Positions 8,617 to 18,716 are shown, numbered from the stretch's first letter. The stretch: DNA of 56,737 nucleotides from Eubacteriaceae bacterium (GCA_910574915.1 CAJTCR010000031.1:1-56737); one strand, 5' to 3'. The notes: a model not told the origin generated them from the letters alone. Program-made: numbers and translations.

Positions 8617-8831
8617 TAGACAAACCAAACCATATTGCGCTTGTTTCGTAGCATTTACGAAAAGCAGCCGGGAGAGAGGATGTGCCGCGACCGTCCGTAG
8701 CCACAACGTAACAGCAGGATACTTAGGGATTCTTAGCATTCTGGAACTGACGCAGCCAGGGGAGGCACATTCTCTTTCCCAGCGTCCCTTCCTGTAAAAA
8801 TTTACCAAAGCAATCCAAATTTGTTCGCTTT
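8617..8831 (+). mobile_element. Internally deleted copy of the 333-bp palindromic element
   Basis: It has the same ends as the other copies (AGCAGCCGGGAGAGAGGATG near the left, TTTGTTCGCTTT at the right) but lacks about 118 bp: the inner left arm and central hairpin are gone, with the join at GATGTGC/CGCGACCG near 8682-8687. The right arm (CAGCCAGGGGAGGCAC) is intact and matches the 12443 copy, so it is a decayed relative of that copy. It ends about 120 bp upstream of the MEMO-like gene. Confidence 0.7.
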
Positions 8832-8949
8832 AGGGTGAAAAAAGCAATAATCCTTAGTGACAAACATACCTAAAAATGCTAATATAAATTATCTGATTTT
8901 AAGCTGCATTAACAAAGTTTTCACACACAATAGGAGGAGGGGGACGCCA

Positions 8950-9774
8950 ATGGCGATTTCAGCAGCATGTATGCTCCCGCACCCGCCGCTTATCATACCG
9001 CAGGTCGGCAGGGGAGAGGAAAAAAAGATACAAAAGACGATTGATGCATACCATGAAGCAGCGCGTTTGATCGCAGAACACCAGCCGCAGACGATCGTGG
9101 TAATTTCACCACACCAGGTGATGTATGCAGACTATTTTCACATTTCACCGGGAAGGGCAGCGCGAGGGGATTTTGGGCAGTTTCGTGCAGGACAGGTAAT
9201 GATTGAGGCATCTTATGATATGGAGTTTGTGGCGAAGCTGTGCCGGCTTGCTGACGAAAAAAGCCTTCCGGCGGGGACAGACGGACAGCAGAATGCGCGG
9301 TTCGATCATGGGACGATGGTGCCGCTATATTTTGTGAATCAGTATTGGCGGGAATACCGGCTTGTTCGGATCGGGCTGTCGGGACTGGCGCTGCGCAGCC
9401 ATTATGAGCTTGGGCGGTGTATTAAGGCGGCGGCAGAAGAACTGGACAGAAAGACGGTAGTGATCGCAAGCGGCGATCTGTCACACAGGCTTAAGGCGGA
9501 CGGGCCGTATGGATATCAGGAAGAAGGGCCTGCGTATGACAGGCGCGTCATGGATGTGATGGGAAGCGCGGATTTTGCAAAGCTGCTCCAGTTTTCGGAT
9601 GATTTTTGCGGGAAGGCAGGCGAGTGCGGGCACCGCTCTTTTACGATGATGGCTGGGGCGTTAGAAGGATGGAAGGTGCAGGCGAAGCGGCTTTCTTATG
9701 AAGGGACGTTTGGCGTTGGTTATGGGATTTGCACGTATGAAGTGGCAGGTGAAGCAGATGATGAAAGAGTCTGA
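8950..9774 (+). CDS. MEMO1-like protein (AmmeMemoRadiSam system protein B)
   Basis: A 274-aa member of the MEMO1/extradiol-dioxygenase-like fold family. The start at 8950 is set by AGGAGGAGGG 9-18 bases upstream and by the family-like beginning MAISAACMLPHPPLIIP. Putative metal-site residues are visible as His in MLPHPP, SPHQVMYADYFHI, FDHGTMVPLYF and ASGDLSHRL, with a late CGHRSF. The gene is followed by a Uma2-like gene, an AMMECR1-like gene and a radical SAM gene, which is the three-part system named AmmeMemoRadiSam in protein family collections. The biochemical role of that system in bacteria is not something I can state. The Uma2-like gene overlaps the 3' end. Confidence 0.9.
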   Translation: MAISAACMLPHPPLIIPQVGRGEEKKIQKTIDAYHEAARLIAEHQPQTIVVISPHQVMYADYFHISPGRAARGDFGQFRAGQVMIEASYDMEFVAKLCRLADEKSLPAGTDGQQNARFDHGTMVPLYFVNQYWREYRLVRIGLSGLALRSHYELGRCIKAAAEELDRKTVVIASGDLSHRLKADGPYGYQEEGPAYDRRVMDVMGSADFAKLLQFSDDFCGKAGECGHRSFTMMAGALEGWKVQAKRLSYEGTFGVGYGICTYEVAGEADDERV

Positions 9775-10294
9775 AAAAAAAGTGTATACGATGCAAGATA
9801 TCTATGCATTGCCGGATGGAAAACGGGCTGAGCTGATCGACGGGCAGATTTACAGTATGGCTCCGCCAAGCTTTACACATCAGAGGATTTTGAATTATTT
9901 AAACAATGAAATATACAATTATATCAAAAGCAAGGATGGAACATGCGAAGTGATTCCTGCGCCATTTGCTGTATTTTTGGACGGGAACGATAATAAAAAT
10001 TATCTGGAGCCGGATTTGTCGGTGATCTGTGATCTTTCAAAGCTGGATGAAAAAGGCTGTCATGGTGCTCCTGACTGGGTGATTGAAATTGTTTCTCCTA
10101 GCAGCAAGCCGAGGGATTATATTAAGAAAATGCTGAAATATGGCACTGCAAATGTCCGCGAATATTGGATCGTAGATCCAGAGGAAAAGATTGTGACCGT
10201 CTACGGATTTGAAAATGAGACGATGAAGCAGTATCCGTTTGGGAAAGCTGTTCCGGTTGGAATCTACGAAGGATTTTCTATTAATGTAAGTTAA
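9758..10294 (+). CDS. Uma2 family (DUF820) PD-(D/E)xK-fold protein
   Basis: About 178 aa. The family pattern is clear: the early ELIDGQIYSMAPPSFTHQRI, LEPDLSVIC (the Asp of the nuclease core), then DWVIEIVSPSSKPRD (Glu of the ExV/ExK position), and KYGTANVREYWIVDPEEKIV near the C-terminus. Uma2 proteins are restriction-endonuclease-like, of uncertain function, and often abundant and mobile. The ATG at 9758 or 9761 is preferred, because AGGTGA lies 5-8 bases before and family members start close to here. It overlaps the MEMO-like gene by 17 bases, so it is translated with the cluster. It sits between two AmmeMemoRadiSam genes, which looks like an insertion. A decayed relative lies at 34543. 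Confidence 0.85.
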   Translation: MMKESEKKVYTMQDIYALPDGKRAELIDGQIYSMAPPSFTHQRILNYLNNEIYNYIKSKDGTCEVIPAPFAVFLDGNDNKNYLEPDLSVICDLSKLDEKGCHGAPDWVIEIVSPSSKPRDYIKKMLKYGTANVREYWIVDPEEKIVTVYGFENETMKQYPFGKAVPVGIYEGFSINVS

Positions 10295-10355
10295 AAGAAC
10301 GGCAGAGTGGAATTTTATTCAGAAGCGATAACAAACAATAGAAAGGATTTTTTAT

Positions 10356-10919
10356 ATGGCAATACAAAATAAGCAAGAAGACCCTTATGTGCAGCTTGCG
10401 CGCAGCACGATTGAGGAATATGTACAGACAGGCAGAACGATCAGGGTGCCACAAAACCTGCCAAAAGAAATGTATCAGGACAGGGCGGGTGTCTTTGTTT
10501 CTATAAAAATCAAAGGCAAAAACCGGGGAGAGAGTAAAAGCGCGCTCCTGCTTCGCGGCTGTATCGGGACGATCCAGCCCGTGCAGGATTCGATTGCAGA
10601 AGAGATTATTCAAAATGCAGTCAGCGCGGCGGTAAAAGATCCCAGATTTGCGCCGATTACACCAGAGGAATTAGACAGGCTTGTAATCAGTGTAGACGTG
10701 CTGGGCGGTATGGAGCAGGTTCATTCTGAGGAGGAACTGGATGTAAAGCGCTATGGTGTCGTCGTGACCAAAGGATATCGGCGCGGGCTGCTGCTGCCGA
10801 ATTTAGAAGGCGTAGATACGATTGAGGAGCAGGTTGCGATTGCAAGGCAGAAGGCGGGGATTGGTGAGATGGAAGAAGGGGTGACGCTGGAACGGTTTGA
10901 AGTAGTTCGGCATATTTAG
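10356..10919 (+). CDS. AMMECR1-like protein (AmmeMemoRadiSam system protein A)
   Basis: A 187-aa AMMECR1-domain protein. The hallmark LLRGCIGTIQP is at about residues 66-76, with DPRFAPITPEEL following. ISVDVLGG and the late GVVVTKGYRRGLLLPNLEGVD give the typical second half. It is soluble with no signal. It lies 16 bp before the radical SAM gene and after the MEMO-like and Uma2-like genes, so all four are probably one operon. The role in the system is not established from sequence. Confidence 0.93.
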   Translation: MAIQNKQEDPYVQLARSTIEEYVQTGRTIRVPQNLPKEMYQDRAGVFVSIKIKGKNRGESKSALLLRGCIGTIQPVQDSIAEEIIQNAVSAAVKDPRFAPITPEELDRLVISVDVLGGMEQVHSEEELDVKRYGVVVTKGYRRGLLLPNLEGVDTIEEQVAIARQKAGIGEMEEGVTLERFEVVRHI

Positions 10920-10934
10920 AAAGGAATAAACAAA

Positions 10935-11753
10935 ATGGAAACAATCTGCCAGACATGTATGCACCATTGCAGGCTAAAAGACGGGCAGTACGGAAGATGC
11001 GGCGCGCGGAAAAACGAAGGCGGGAAGATCGTCTGTAAAAATTATGGCAAAGTTACGGCGTTGGCGCTCGACCCGATTGAGAAAAAGCCGCTGCGGAGGT
11101 TTTATCCGGGCAGCATGATCTTGTCAGCCGGCAGCTATGGGTGCAACTTAAAGTGCCCGTTTTGCCAAAACTATGAGATTTCAATGGAATACCAGGATCG
11201 TGCGAGGGCATTTGAGCTGGCTCCAGAGCAGCTTGTGAAAAAGGCGCTGGAATATAAGTGTGCCGGAAATATTGGAGTGGCATTTACTTATAATGAGCCG
11301 CTGATCGGATGGGAGTATGTGCGGGATACCGCAAAGCTTTTAAAGCAGGCGGGCATGAAGACGGTTTTGGTCACAAACGGTTCTGCATCGCTAAAGGTGC
11401 TCGAAGAGGTGCTGCCTTTGATCGACGCGATGAATATTGATCTGAAATGCTTTTACGAAGACGGCTACCGCAGGCTGGGCGGAGATTTGGAGACGGTAAA
11501 GGCGTTTATTCAAAGGGCGGCGCAAGACTGCCATGTGGAGCTGACGACGCTGATTGTGCCAGAGCTAAACGACGATGTCTCCCAGATGGAAGAAGAAGCA
11601 AGGTGGATCGGCGAAAAGATTCCGCTGCATGTGACACGCTTTTTCCCGCGGTATCAGATGCAGGATGTACAGGCTGTGGACGTGCAGACGGTGTACCGCC
11701 TGGCAAATGTGGCAGGCAAGTACGTGGAGCATGTATATACTGGCAACTGCTGA
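10935..11753 (+). CDS. AmmeMemoRadiSam system radical SAM enzyme
   Basis: A 272-aa radical SAM protein related to pyruvate formate-lyase activating enzymes. It has an N-terminal Cys-rich segment (CQTCMHHCRL, GRCGARKNEGGKIVC) ahead of the cluster motif CNLKCPFCQNYEIS (CxxxCxxC) at about residues 73-80. TYNEPLIGWEY and VTNGSASLKVLEEVL are typical of this branch. The end VTRFFPRYQMQ is also characteristic. It completes the three-part cluster with the MEMO-like and AMMECR1-like genes. The substrate is unknown. Confidence 0.93.
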   Translation: METICQTCMHHCRLKDGQYGRCGARKNEGGKIVCKNYGKVTALALDPIEKKPLRRFYPGSMILSAGSYGCNLKCPFCQNYEISMEYQDRARAFELAPEQLVKKALEYKCAGNIGVAFTYNEPLIGWEYVRDTAKLLKQAGMKTVLVTNGSASLKVLEEVLPLIDAMNIDLKCFYEDGYRRLGGDLETVKAFIQRAAQDCHVELTTLIVPELNDDVSQMEEEARWIGEKIPLHVTRFFPRYQMQDVQAVDVQTVYRLANVAGKYVEHVYTGNC

Positions 11754-11804
11754 CGGGCTGGGAGAATAGCGGTTCTTTTTGCGCTGTGATAAGAAAGGAC
11801 GGAT

Positions 11805-12293
11805 GTGTTTATGCAGACAGAAACAATGCTTGCGCTGCAAAGCTGTTTAAAAAGGGATGAAAGCAAAGAAAATCAAACAAGACAGATGTGCCTTGTTCGG
11901 ATGATTTTAAAGATCAATCAGGATGTTGTAAGAAAAGGGCTGATGCAGATCGAACATTATAAAAGCGAAACCGCCGATTTTCCGATGCTTTGGAAAGGGC
12001 TTACCTTGGTCAGGGGAGGAATGGAGCCGCAGGACGTTGTATCGATCCTGCGCAATATGGCGGTTGCCAACCAGGTTGACTTATTGGAAAGCCTGCTTGT
12101 AATCGACGGGGTACAGTCGATTCAATATATGCGTTTCCCAGACCAGACAAAGGAATGGCTGTTTTCTCATTTTCACGTTTCCATGCACGAGCAGCTCACG
12201 ATGTGCCTCAAGGATCTGGACATAGATGCCTGGAAACCGCTGTGTGGGGTGCTGAGCAAAGAAGAAATTGAAAAATTGCTAGAGCGTGTTTGA
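11805..12293 (+). CDS. Hypothetical protein ending inside a mobile palindrome (about 162 aa)
   Basis: No family recognised. It is helical and soluble, with MCLVRMILKINQDVVRKGLM, a middle VVSILRNMAVANQVDLLESL and a C-terminal KEEIEKLLERV. The GTG at 11805 has AAAGGA six bases upstream; the ATG at 11811 is the alternative. The last codons, CTAGAGCGTGTTTGA, are exactly the first 15 bases of the terminal inverted repeat of the 166-bp element. So the element supplies the residues LERV and the stop codon. The original C-terminus may have been longer. The gene lies 51 bp after the radical SAM gene and may belong to the same transcript. Confidence 0.65.
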   Translation: MFMQTETMLALQSCLKRDESKENQTRQMCLVRMILKINQDVVRKGLMQIEHYKSETADFPMLWKGLTLVRGGMEPQDVVSILRNMAVANQVDLLESLLVIDGVQSIQYMRFPDQTKEWLFSHFHVSMHEQLTMCLKDLDIDAWKPLCGVLSKEEIEKLLERV

Positions 12294-12444
12294 AAAATCA
12301 TTCCCGCGATCTGTACTCCCCACTTTGCAGAGAATTTATCCCAAATTTAGTCAACATAGCCCGCTATGACTCCTAAATTTGGGATAAATTCTCCACAAAC
12401 TGTGAAGCACATCTCACGGAAAGCATTTTTCAAACACGCTCTAG
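12279..12444 (+). mobile_element. 166-bp palindromic MITE-like element, copy A
   Basis: Perfect 20-bp terminal inverted repeats begin CTAGAGCGTG (12279) and end CACGCTCTAG (12444). The inside is an imperfect palindrome: GAATTTATCCCAAATTTAG pairs with CTAAATTTGGGATAAATTC, and CATAG...CTATG forms the tip. It is the same length as copy B at 34371, but in inverse orientation and with a different stem sequence that still pairs. No coding capacity. Confidence 0.85.
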
Positions 12445-12775
12445 AGCGAACATAACAAACCATATCAAACTTGTCTCGTAGCATTTACGAAGAGCAGCCG
12501 GGAGAGAGGATGTGCCTCCCCTGGCGGCGGTTTTGGAAGAATGGTTAGAATCCCTTGGTATTCTGCGGGGCAACCAGGGGCGCAGCCAAGCGGCACCTTT
12601 AGCTGCCAGCAGGCAGCGAACTAGGTGGCGCGACCGTCCACAGCCACAGCGTACCAGCAGGATACTTAGGGATTCTTGGCATTCTGGAACTGACGCAGCC
12701 AGGGGAGGCACATCCTCTCTCCCAGCGTCCCTTCCTAATAAAAACATACCAAAACAACTCAAATTTGTTCGCTCT
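12443..12775 (+). mobile_element. 333-bp palindromic MITE-like element, copy 2
   Basis: Bounded by AGAGCGAACA (12443) and TGTTCGCTCT (12775), a perfect 10-bp terminal inverted repeat. Arms GTGCCTCCCCTGGC and GCCAGGGGAGGCAC pair, as do AGAATCCCT and AGGGATTCT. The length is identical to copy 1. Its left end shares the AG of the 166-bp element's CTAG, so the two families abut directly. The right end lies 20 bp from the AraC gene's stop codon. Confidence 0.8.
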
Positions 12776-12794
12776 GGGAGAGAAGCGCAGGTAA

Positions 12795-13670
12795 TCAAAC
12801 AAAGGCAGCCCGGTAAGCGCTCGGCGTCTGCAAAAATTTTTTCTTAAAGCTCCGGTTAAAGTGCGAGAGGTTTTCAAAGCCGACTTCCTGCGAGATTGAC
12901 AGGATCGTGGAATCAGACGCAAGCAAAAGCCTTGCCGCCATTGTCAGCCGGTAGTCGTTTAAATAGGCAATAAAGGACATTCCCATTGCATTTTTAAAAT
13001 ATTTCATAAAATGCGACGGGCTGTAGTCACAGTAGCTTGCGATCTGTTCGATTGTGATTTTTTCCTGGAAATGGGTTTCTACGTATTTGAGAATGATCTT
13101 TAATTTTTCCAGTGAAGCAAACGGCACTTTGGATACAGGCATCGTTTTTTGGCTGGCAAAGATTTCATAAAACAGCGCATACAGGCAGCTTTTAATCATA
13201 AGCTGGTATGCGTGCGGAAAAGTCTTGCAGATCTCGTCGGCATGGTCTAAGCAGCGTGCAATCGCTGGGTATGCCGGGTCTTTTGGCGTATAAATATTTT
13301 TGGAAAGAATGTTGGAGTGCTGCAAAGGCGCAAAAAATTCCAGGCTGCTGTCGTTGCTTTTCGATAGCAGCATCGTTATGTCAAACAGGATATTTTCGTA
13401 TTCTAACCGGTTCGTTTTGTACTGCGAAATGCCGTGTAGCTGTCCTGGTGCCAATAGGATAATATCGCCTTCTTTGACAACGAAAGAGGACAGGTCAACC
13501 GATACGGTGCCGTGTCCTTTTTTGATATAAATAATCTCCATTTCCTGATGCCAGTGCAGCGGCACAGACAGGAAATCCTGCGGGATGCAGCAAAGGTACG
13601 TATTGTATGGAAAGGAGGCGTCAAAATGCGTTTTCTTTTCCTGGTAGTTTTCATATTCTGACAGGTTCAT
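12795..13670 (-). CDS. AraC family transcriptional regulator with cupin sensor domain
   Basis: A 291-aa protein. The N-terminal part is a cupin-like effector domain (LHWHQEMEIIYIKKGHG, then VKEGDIILLAPGQLHGI). The C-terminal pair of AraC helix-turn-helix motifs spans about residues 195-290 (ITIEQIASYCDYSPSHFMKY and ILSISQEVGFENLSHFNRSF). Such regulators usually sense a sugar. It is divergent from the glycogen phosphorylase gene, about 185 bp away, so control of glgP or of its own gene is plausible. On the minus strand, TTGCAG and TACAAT with an 18-bp spacer are visible between the two genes. The 3' end almost touches a palindromic element. Confidence 0.92.
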   Translation of the reverse strand: MNLSEYENYQEKKTHFDASFPYNTYLCCIPQDFLSVPLHWHQEMEIIYIKKGHGTVSVDLSSFVVKEGDIILLAPGQLHGISQYKTNRLEYENILFDITMLLSKSNDSSLEFFAPLQHSNILSKNIYTPKDPAYPAIARCLDHADEICKTFPHAYQLMIKSCLYALFYEIFASQKTMPVSKVPFASLEKLKIILKYVETHFQEKITIEQIASYCDYSPSHFMKYFKNAMGMSFIAYLNDYRLTMAARLLLASDSTILSISQEVGFENLSHFNRSFKKKFLQTPSAYRAAFV

Positions 13671-13855
13671 ATGGGCTTGCCCTCCTGGTAGTATCGCTAT
13701 AATTGATAGAATTGTATCATATTATCGTAGGATACTGCAAGAATAAGATCCATATTTTAACATATAATACATCTGGCATATGCAGCACGTATCGGGCAGT
13801 GAAACAGATGCTGCGCGGGAAAAGCAGCAGGATAAAAACAGGGAGGAGTCAGACA

Positions 13856-16114
13856 ATGACAGCAAATGAATATGTAAAATCACGTTTCGGGCGTTTTATG
13901 AGCGAATGCACGAATGAGGAAATTTACACAGCGCTATTAGAGTATGTCAAGGAGCGGGCAAAGGAGAAGGAAAGCAGCCAGGGAAAGAAAAAGCTTTATT
14001 ATATTTCCGCTGAGTTCTTAATCGGAAAGCTGTTATCCAATAACCTGATTAACCTCGGCATCTATGATGAGGTAAAACAAGAACTGGAACAATGTGGAAA
14101 ATCAATGGCGGACATTGAAGAGATCGAGTTGGAGCCTTCTTTGGGAAACGGCGGACTTGGGCGGCTTGCCGCATGTTTCTTAGATTCGATCGCGACACTT
14201 GGATTAAACGGCGACGGCGTGGGGCTTAATTATCATCTGGGGCTGTTTCGTCAGGTATTTGACAAAAACCTGCAAAAAGAGGAGCCAAATCCTTGGATCA
14301 CGCCGCAGTCCTGGCTGACAAAAACAGATAAAACTTACAAAATCCATTTCGGCGGGTTTGCGGTACAGTCCAGAATGTATGACATCGATGTCGTAGGATA
14401 TGAAAACCGCACGACAAAGCTGCACTTGTTTGATGTGGAATCGGTGGACGAGTCTTTGGTAGAGGAAGGCATTACGTTTGACAAGTCAAAGTATGCAAAA
14501 AACCTGACGCTGTTTTTATATCCTGACGACAGTGATGAGAGCGGGCGCTTGCTTCGGGTTTACCAGCAGTATTTTATGGTGTCCAACGCGGCAAGGCTGA
14601 TCTTGGATGAATGTATGGCAAAAGGATCGAACTTGTATGACCTTGCGGACTATGCGGTAGTTCAGATTAATGACACGCATCCGACGATGGTGATTCCAGA
14701 GCTGATCCGTCTGCTTATGGAACGCGGGCTTACAATCGAAGAAGCAATCGGCGTCGTATCGAAGACCTGTGCCTATACGAACCATACGATCCTTGCGGAA
14801 GCATTGGAAAAATGGCCGATGCACTTTTTGCAGCAGGCAGTGCCGCAGCTTGTGCCGATTATTTATGAGCTGAATAACAGGGTGAACAAAAAGTACCAGG
14901 ATCCTGCGGTAGCGGTGATTAACGGTGATAACTGTGTCTGCATGGCGCATATCGATATCCATTACGGCATCAGCGTCAACGGCGTGGCTGCGCTGCATAC
15001 ACAGATATTAAAAGAGACGGAGCTGAACCATTTTTACAAGCTCTATCCAGAAAAATTCAACAACAAGACAAACGGCATTACGTTCCGCCGCTGGCTGTTA
15101 TACTGCAATCCGCAGCTTACATCTTTGATTGAGGAGCTGATTGGGAACGGCTTTAAAAAGGATGCAATGGAGCTTGAAAAGCTTGCCGGGTTTGTCAATG
15201 ACGATATGGTGCTTCAAAAACTGCTGGCGATTAAGGACGAAAGAAAAGCGGTGCTGCGGGATTACTTAAAGTATACGCAGAATATCGAGATTGATCCGAA
15301 TTCGGTATACGACATCCAGATCAAGCGCCTGCATGAATACAAGCGCCAGCAGATGAACGCGCTGTATGTGATTCATAAATATTTTGAAATCAAGGCAGGA
15401 AAGCTGCCGGTACGCCCGATTACCGTATTTTTCGGCGCAAAGGCGGCTCCGGCGTATATTATTGCAAAAGACATTATCCATCTGATTTTATGCCTGTCTG
15501 AGGTGATTGAAAACGATCCGCAGGTAAGCCCGCATTTAAAGGTCGTTATGGTGGAAAACTATAACGTAACGCTTGCGGAAAAGCTGATTCCTGCATGTGA
15601 TATTTCAGAGCAGATCTCGCTGGCATCCAAGGAGGCGTCCGGCACAGGCAATATGAAGTTTATGCTAAACGGCGCGGTTACTCTGGGTACGAAGGACGGG
15701 GCAAATGTAGAGATCGCAGACCTGGTCGGCGAGGACAATATTTTTACGTTCGGCGAGTCCAGCCAGACGGTGATTGAACGCTATGCAAGGGCGGATTATG
15801 TGTCCAGGGATTACTATGAAAAAGATGAGGACATTCATAAAGCAGTTGATTTTATTGTCAGCGATGAAGTTAAGGCGGTCGGGTGTGAAGAAAACCTGGA
15901 GCGGCTGTATCATGAGCTGTTAAATAAGGACTGGTTTATGACATTCCCGGATTTTAAAGATTATGTAGAAACGAAAGACAGGGCGCTCCTTGCCTATGAA
16001 GACCGTAAGGCATGGGCAAAGAAGATGTTAGTAAATATCAGCAAAGCTGGATTTTTCTCGGCTGACCGTACAATCGAGCAGTACAATGACGAGATCTGGA
16101 AGCTGGAAAAATAA
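13856..16114 (+). CDS. glgP: Glycogen/starch/maltodextrin phosphorylase
   Basis: PLP-dependent enzyme releasing glucose-1-phosphate from alpha-1,4-glucans. At 752 aa it belongs to the shorter clostridial type. The start at 13856 follows GGGAGGAG by 8 bases. Early motifs are [17 protein letters not shown] and [19 protein letters not shown]. The active-site region INDTHPT, the later [11 protein letters not shown], and the PLP-lysine neighbourhood [19 protein letters not shown] are all intact. The divergent AraC regulator with a sugar-type cupin domain may control it. It stands alone, followed by a terminator, without other glycogen genes in the window. Confidence 0.97.
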   Translation: MTANEYVKSRFGRFMSECTNEEIYTALLEYVKERAKEKESSQGKKKLYYISAEFLIGKLLSNNLINLGIYDEVKQELEQCGKSMADIEEIELEPSLGNGGLGRLAACFLDSIATLGLNGDGVGLNYHLGLFRQVFDKNLQKEEPNPWITPQSWLTKTDKTYKIHFGGFAVQSRMYDIDVVGYENRTTKLHLFDVESVDESLVEEGITFDKSKYAKNLTLFLYPDDSDESGRLLRVYQQYFMVSNAARLILDECMAKGSNLYDLADYAVVQINDTHPTMVIPELIRLLMERGLTIEEAIGVVSKTCAYTNHTILAEALEKWPMHFLQQAVPQLVPIIYELNNRVNKKYQDPAVAVINGDNCVCMAHIDIHYGISVNGVAALHTQILKETELNHFYKLYPEKFNNKTNGITFRRWLLYCNPQLTSLIEELIGNGFKKDAMELEKLAGFVNDDMVLQKLLAIKDERKAVLRDYLKYTQNIEIDPNSVYDIQIKRLHEYKRQQMNALYVIHKYFEIKAGKLPVRPITVFFGAKAAPAYIIAKDIIHLILCLSEVIENDPQVSPHLKVVMVENYNVTLAEKLIPACDISEQISLASKEASGTGNMKFMLNGAVTLGTKDGANVEIADLVGEDNIFTFGESSQTVIERYARADYVSRDYYEKDEDIHKAVDFIVSDEVKAVGCEENLERLYHELLNKDWFMTFPDFKDYVETKDRALLAYEDRKAWAKKMLVNISKAGFFSADRTIEQYNDEIWKLEK

Positions 16115-16128
16115 AAAATAAGAAAATT

Positions 16129-16178
16129 GAGCTGTCAGAAAATAGCAGGAACAATGCTGTTTTTTGGCAGCTCTTTTT
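16129..16178 (+). terminator. Terminator of glgP
   Basis: GAGCTGTCA (16129-16137) pairs with TGGCAGCTC (16165-16173) and continues through an A/T stem, ending in five T residues. The GAGCTGTCAGAAAA module recurs in the cdd/asnA terminator. Confidence 0.85.
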
Positions 16179-16249
16179 ATGTTTCCGCTGCTTTTCATAC
16201 CATACATATAGGGGATATAGTTTTAGTTACAAGAGCCGGTATGAAATAA

Positions 16250-16921
<672 letters not shown>

Positions 16922-17116
16922 AGAAAAATTTGAAAGGAATTATGAAAAAATAACAAAAACAGGGACACATGTCCTTGCAAAACATATGCAAAAGATATAT
17001 CATTTCCACATAATAAATACGAGAATTCAGCACAATGCTCAAAGGAGGTGTCATTGACGAATGAAATAAGCGTTTTATGGGTATAAAATATAGAACAGGA
17101 GTGTCAGGAGAATCGT

Positions 17117-17863
17117 ATGAAAGAGGTATATTTAGATGAAGCACTGCCGTTTTTAAAAGAGATCGATCCAAAAAGGCGGGAACAGTTTCAGGCTTATTTC
17201 AAGAATGCCCCGCTGTGGGTTTTAGAGAGCTTTATGATTGAAAAGCTGGAAAAAGGGACTACTTTTATACGGGAAGGCGAGCCTGTAGATATGGTTTATT
17301 TTATTGGTGACGGAATGATTAAAGCGACGGATCACAGGATTTATGGGATATCCTTTGACTTTATACTGTTTACGAGGGTCTATGCGCATGGCGGTATGGA
17401 GATCATTATGGATATTGACTGGTATACGACGTCGTTGCAGACTGTTACGGACTGTACGGTTGTAAAGATTCCAAAAGCACAGTTTGCCAGATGGATGAGC
17501 ACAGACGTGATTTCCCTTAAATATGAGGCAAAATTAATGGGGGAATATATGTTGGAGCAGGCACGGGACGTCAGGGCGTTTTTGTTTTTGCAGGGCGCGA
17601 ACCGGCTGGCGATGCTGTTTACAAACCGTTATGAAAAGTATGCGGAGCACGGAGTCTTAAGCCTCAGCAGTGACAGGCAGGAATTGTCTGACTTTACGGG
17701 ATTGAGTGTGAAGACGATTACGAGGTCAGTAAAGAAGCTAAAAGAGCAGGGGCTGATTACGAAAGAGGGAAATGTAATTACGATCAGCCAGCAGCAGTAT
17801 AACCGTCTAAAGGAAAATTTGATGGAAGTCCTTTCGGATGACGAATGGGGACACGAAAGATAA
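17117..17863 (+). CDS. Crp/Fnr family transcriptional regulator
   Basis: A 248-aa protein. The N-terminal cyclic-nucleotide-binding-like beta barrel (about residues 30-140) contains GTTFIREGEPVDMVYFIGDG. The C-terminal winged helix contains RQELSDFTGLSVKTITRSVK and LKEQGLITKEG. There is no N-terminal Fe-S Cys cluster like that of FNR, so effector identity is open. It lies 50 bp before udp and heads the nucleoside salvage cluster, and may regulate it. The last coding bases (CCTTTCGGATGACGAATGGG) are nearly repeated just after the stop codon, a small local duplication. Confidence 0.9.
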   Translation: MKEVYLDEALPFLKEIDPKRREQFQAYFKNAPLWVLESFMIEKLEKGTTFIREGEPVDMVYFIGDGMIKATDHRIYGISFDFILFTRVYAHGGMEIIMDIDWYTTSLQTVTDCTVVKIPKAQFARWMSTDVISLKYEAKLMGEYMLEQARDVRAFLFLQGANRLAMLFTNRYEKYAEHGVLSLSSDRQELSDFTGLSVKTITRSVKKLKEQGLITKEGNVITISQQQYNRLKENLMEVLSDDEWGHER

Positions 17864-17913
17864 CGCCTTTCGGATGATGAGTGGAGAATTTAAAAATTAA
17901 GGAGGAATAGATT

Positions 17914-18693
17914 ATGCAAAATTATTCAGGAGAAGTAGGGTTACAGTATCATTTACAGATTCGTCCAGGTGATGTAGGACGCTATGTGATTTTGCCGGGT
18001 GATCCAAAACGGAGTGAAAAAATCGCGAAGCATTTCGACGATGCAAAACTTGTGGCGGACAGCAGAGAGTATGTTACATATACGGGATATCTGGACGGTG
18101 AAAAAGTCAGCGTGACGTCTACCGGAATCGGCGGGCCTTCTGCATCGATTGCAATGGAAGAGCTGGTGCTTTGCGGGGCGGATACATTTATCCGCGTAGG
18201 CACATGCGGCGGGATTGACCTGGATGTCAAAGGCGGGGATATCGTGATTGCAACAGGCGCGGTACGTATGGAAGGCACGAGCCGTGAGTATGCGCCGATT
18301 GAATATCCGGCAGTTGCGGATTTTGAAGTGGCAAATGCGATTAAAGAGTCTTGTAAAGAGCTGGGGCTGCCGCACCATATGGGCGTCGTACAGTGCAAGG
18401 ATGCGTTTTACGGACAGCATGAGCCAGAGCGTATGCCGGTCAGCTATGAGCTGTTAAACAAATGGGAAGCATGGAAGCGCATGGGCTGCAAGGCTTCGGA
18501 AATGGAATCCGCGGCACTGTTTATCGCGGCGCTTCACCTGCGTGTGCGCTGCGGGTCAAATTTCCTCGTTGTCGGCAACCAGGAGAGAAACGCGCTTGGA
18601 ATGGATAATCCTATGGTACATGATACAGAAAGCGCAATTAAAGCCGCGGTAGGGGCACTGCGCAGATTAATCAAGGCAGATAAAGAAAAATAA
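17914..18693 (+). CDS. udp: Uridine phosphorylase
   Basis: Cleaves uridine with phosphate to uracil and ribose-1-phosphate. The 259-aa length fits. Family motifs seen are [35 protein letters not shown] (phosphate/ribose site), RVGTCGGID and [11 protein letters not shown] (nucleobase/ribose site). The start has AAGGAGG. It is the first enzyme gene of the cluster udp-nupC-deoB-deoC-DUF1097-cdd; its product ribose-1-phosphate feeds DeoB. Confidence 0.95.
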   Translation: MQNYSGEVGLQYHLQIRPGDVGRYVILPGDPKRSEKIAKHFDDAKLVADSREYVTYTGYLDGEKVSVTSTGIGGPSASIAMEELVLCGADTFIRVGTCGGIDLDVKGGDIVIATGAVRMEGTSREYAPIEYPAVADFEVANAIKESCKELGLPHHMGVVQCKDAFYGQHEPERMPVSYELLNKWEAWKRMGCKASEMESAALFIAALHLRVRCGSNFLVVGNQERNALGMDNPMVHDTESAIKAAVGALRRLIKADKEK

Positions 18694-18716
18694 AGAACTG
18701 GGGAGAGGAATTTAGA

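Noticed and set aside
8198..8808. Several open frames of 60-90 codons on both strands within the palindromic elements
   Set aside because: They are produced by the GC-rich palindromes, lack ribosome sites, and change completely between copies of the element.
12430..12922. Open frames of about 107-122 codons across the 333-bp element
   Set aside because: Same reason: they read through repeat sequence and into the opposite strand of the AraC gene.
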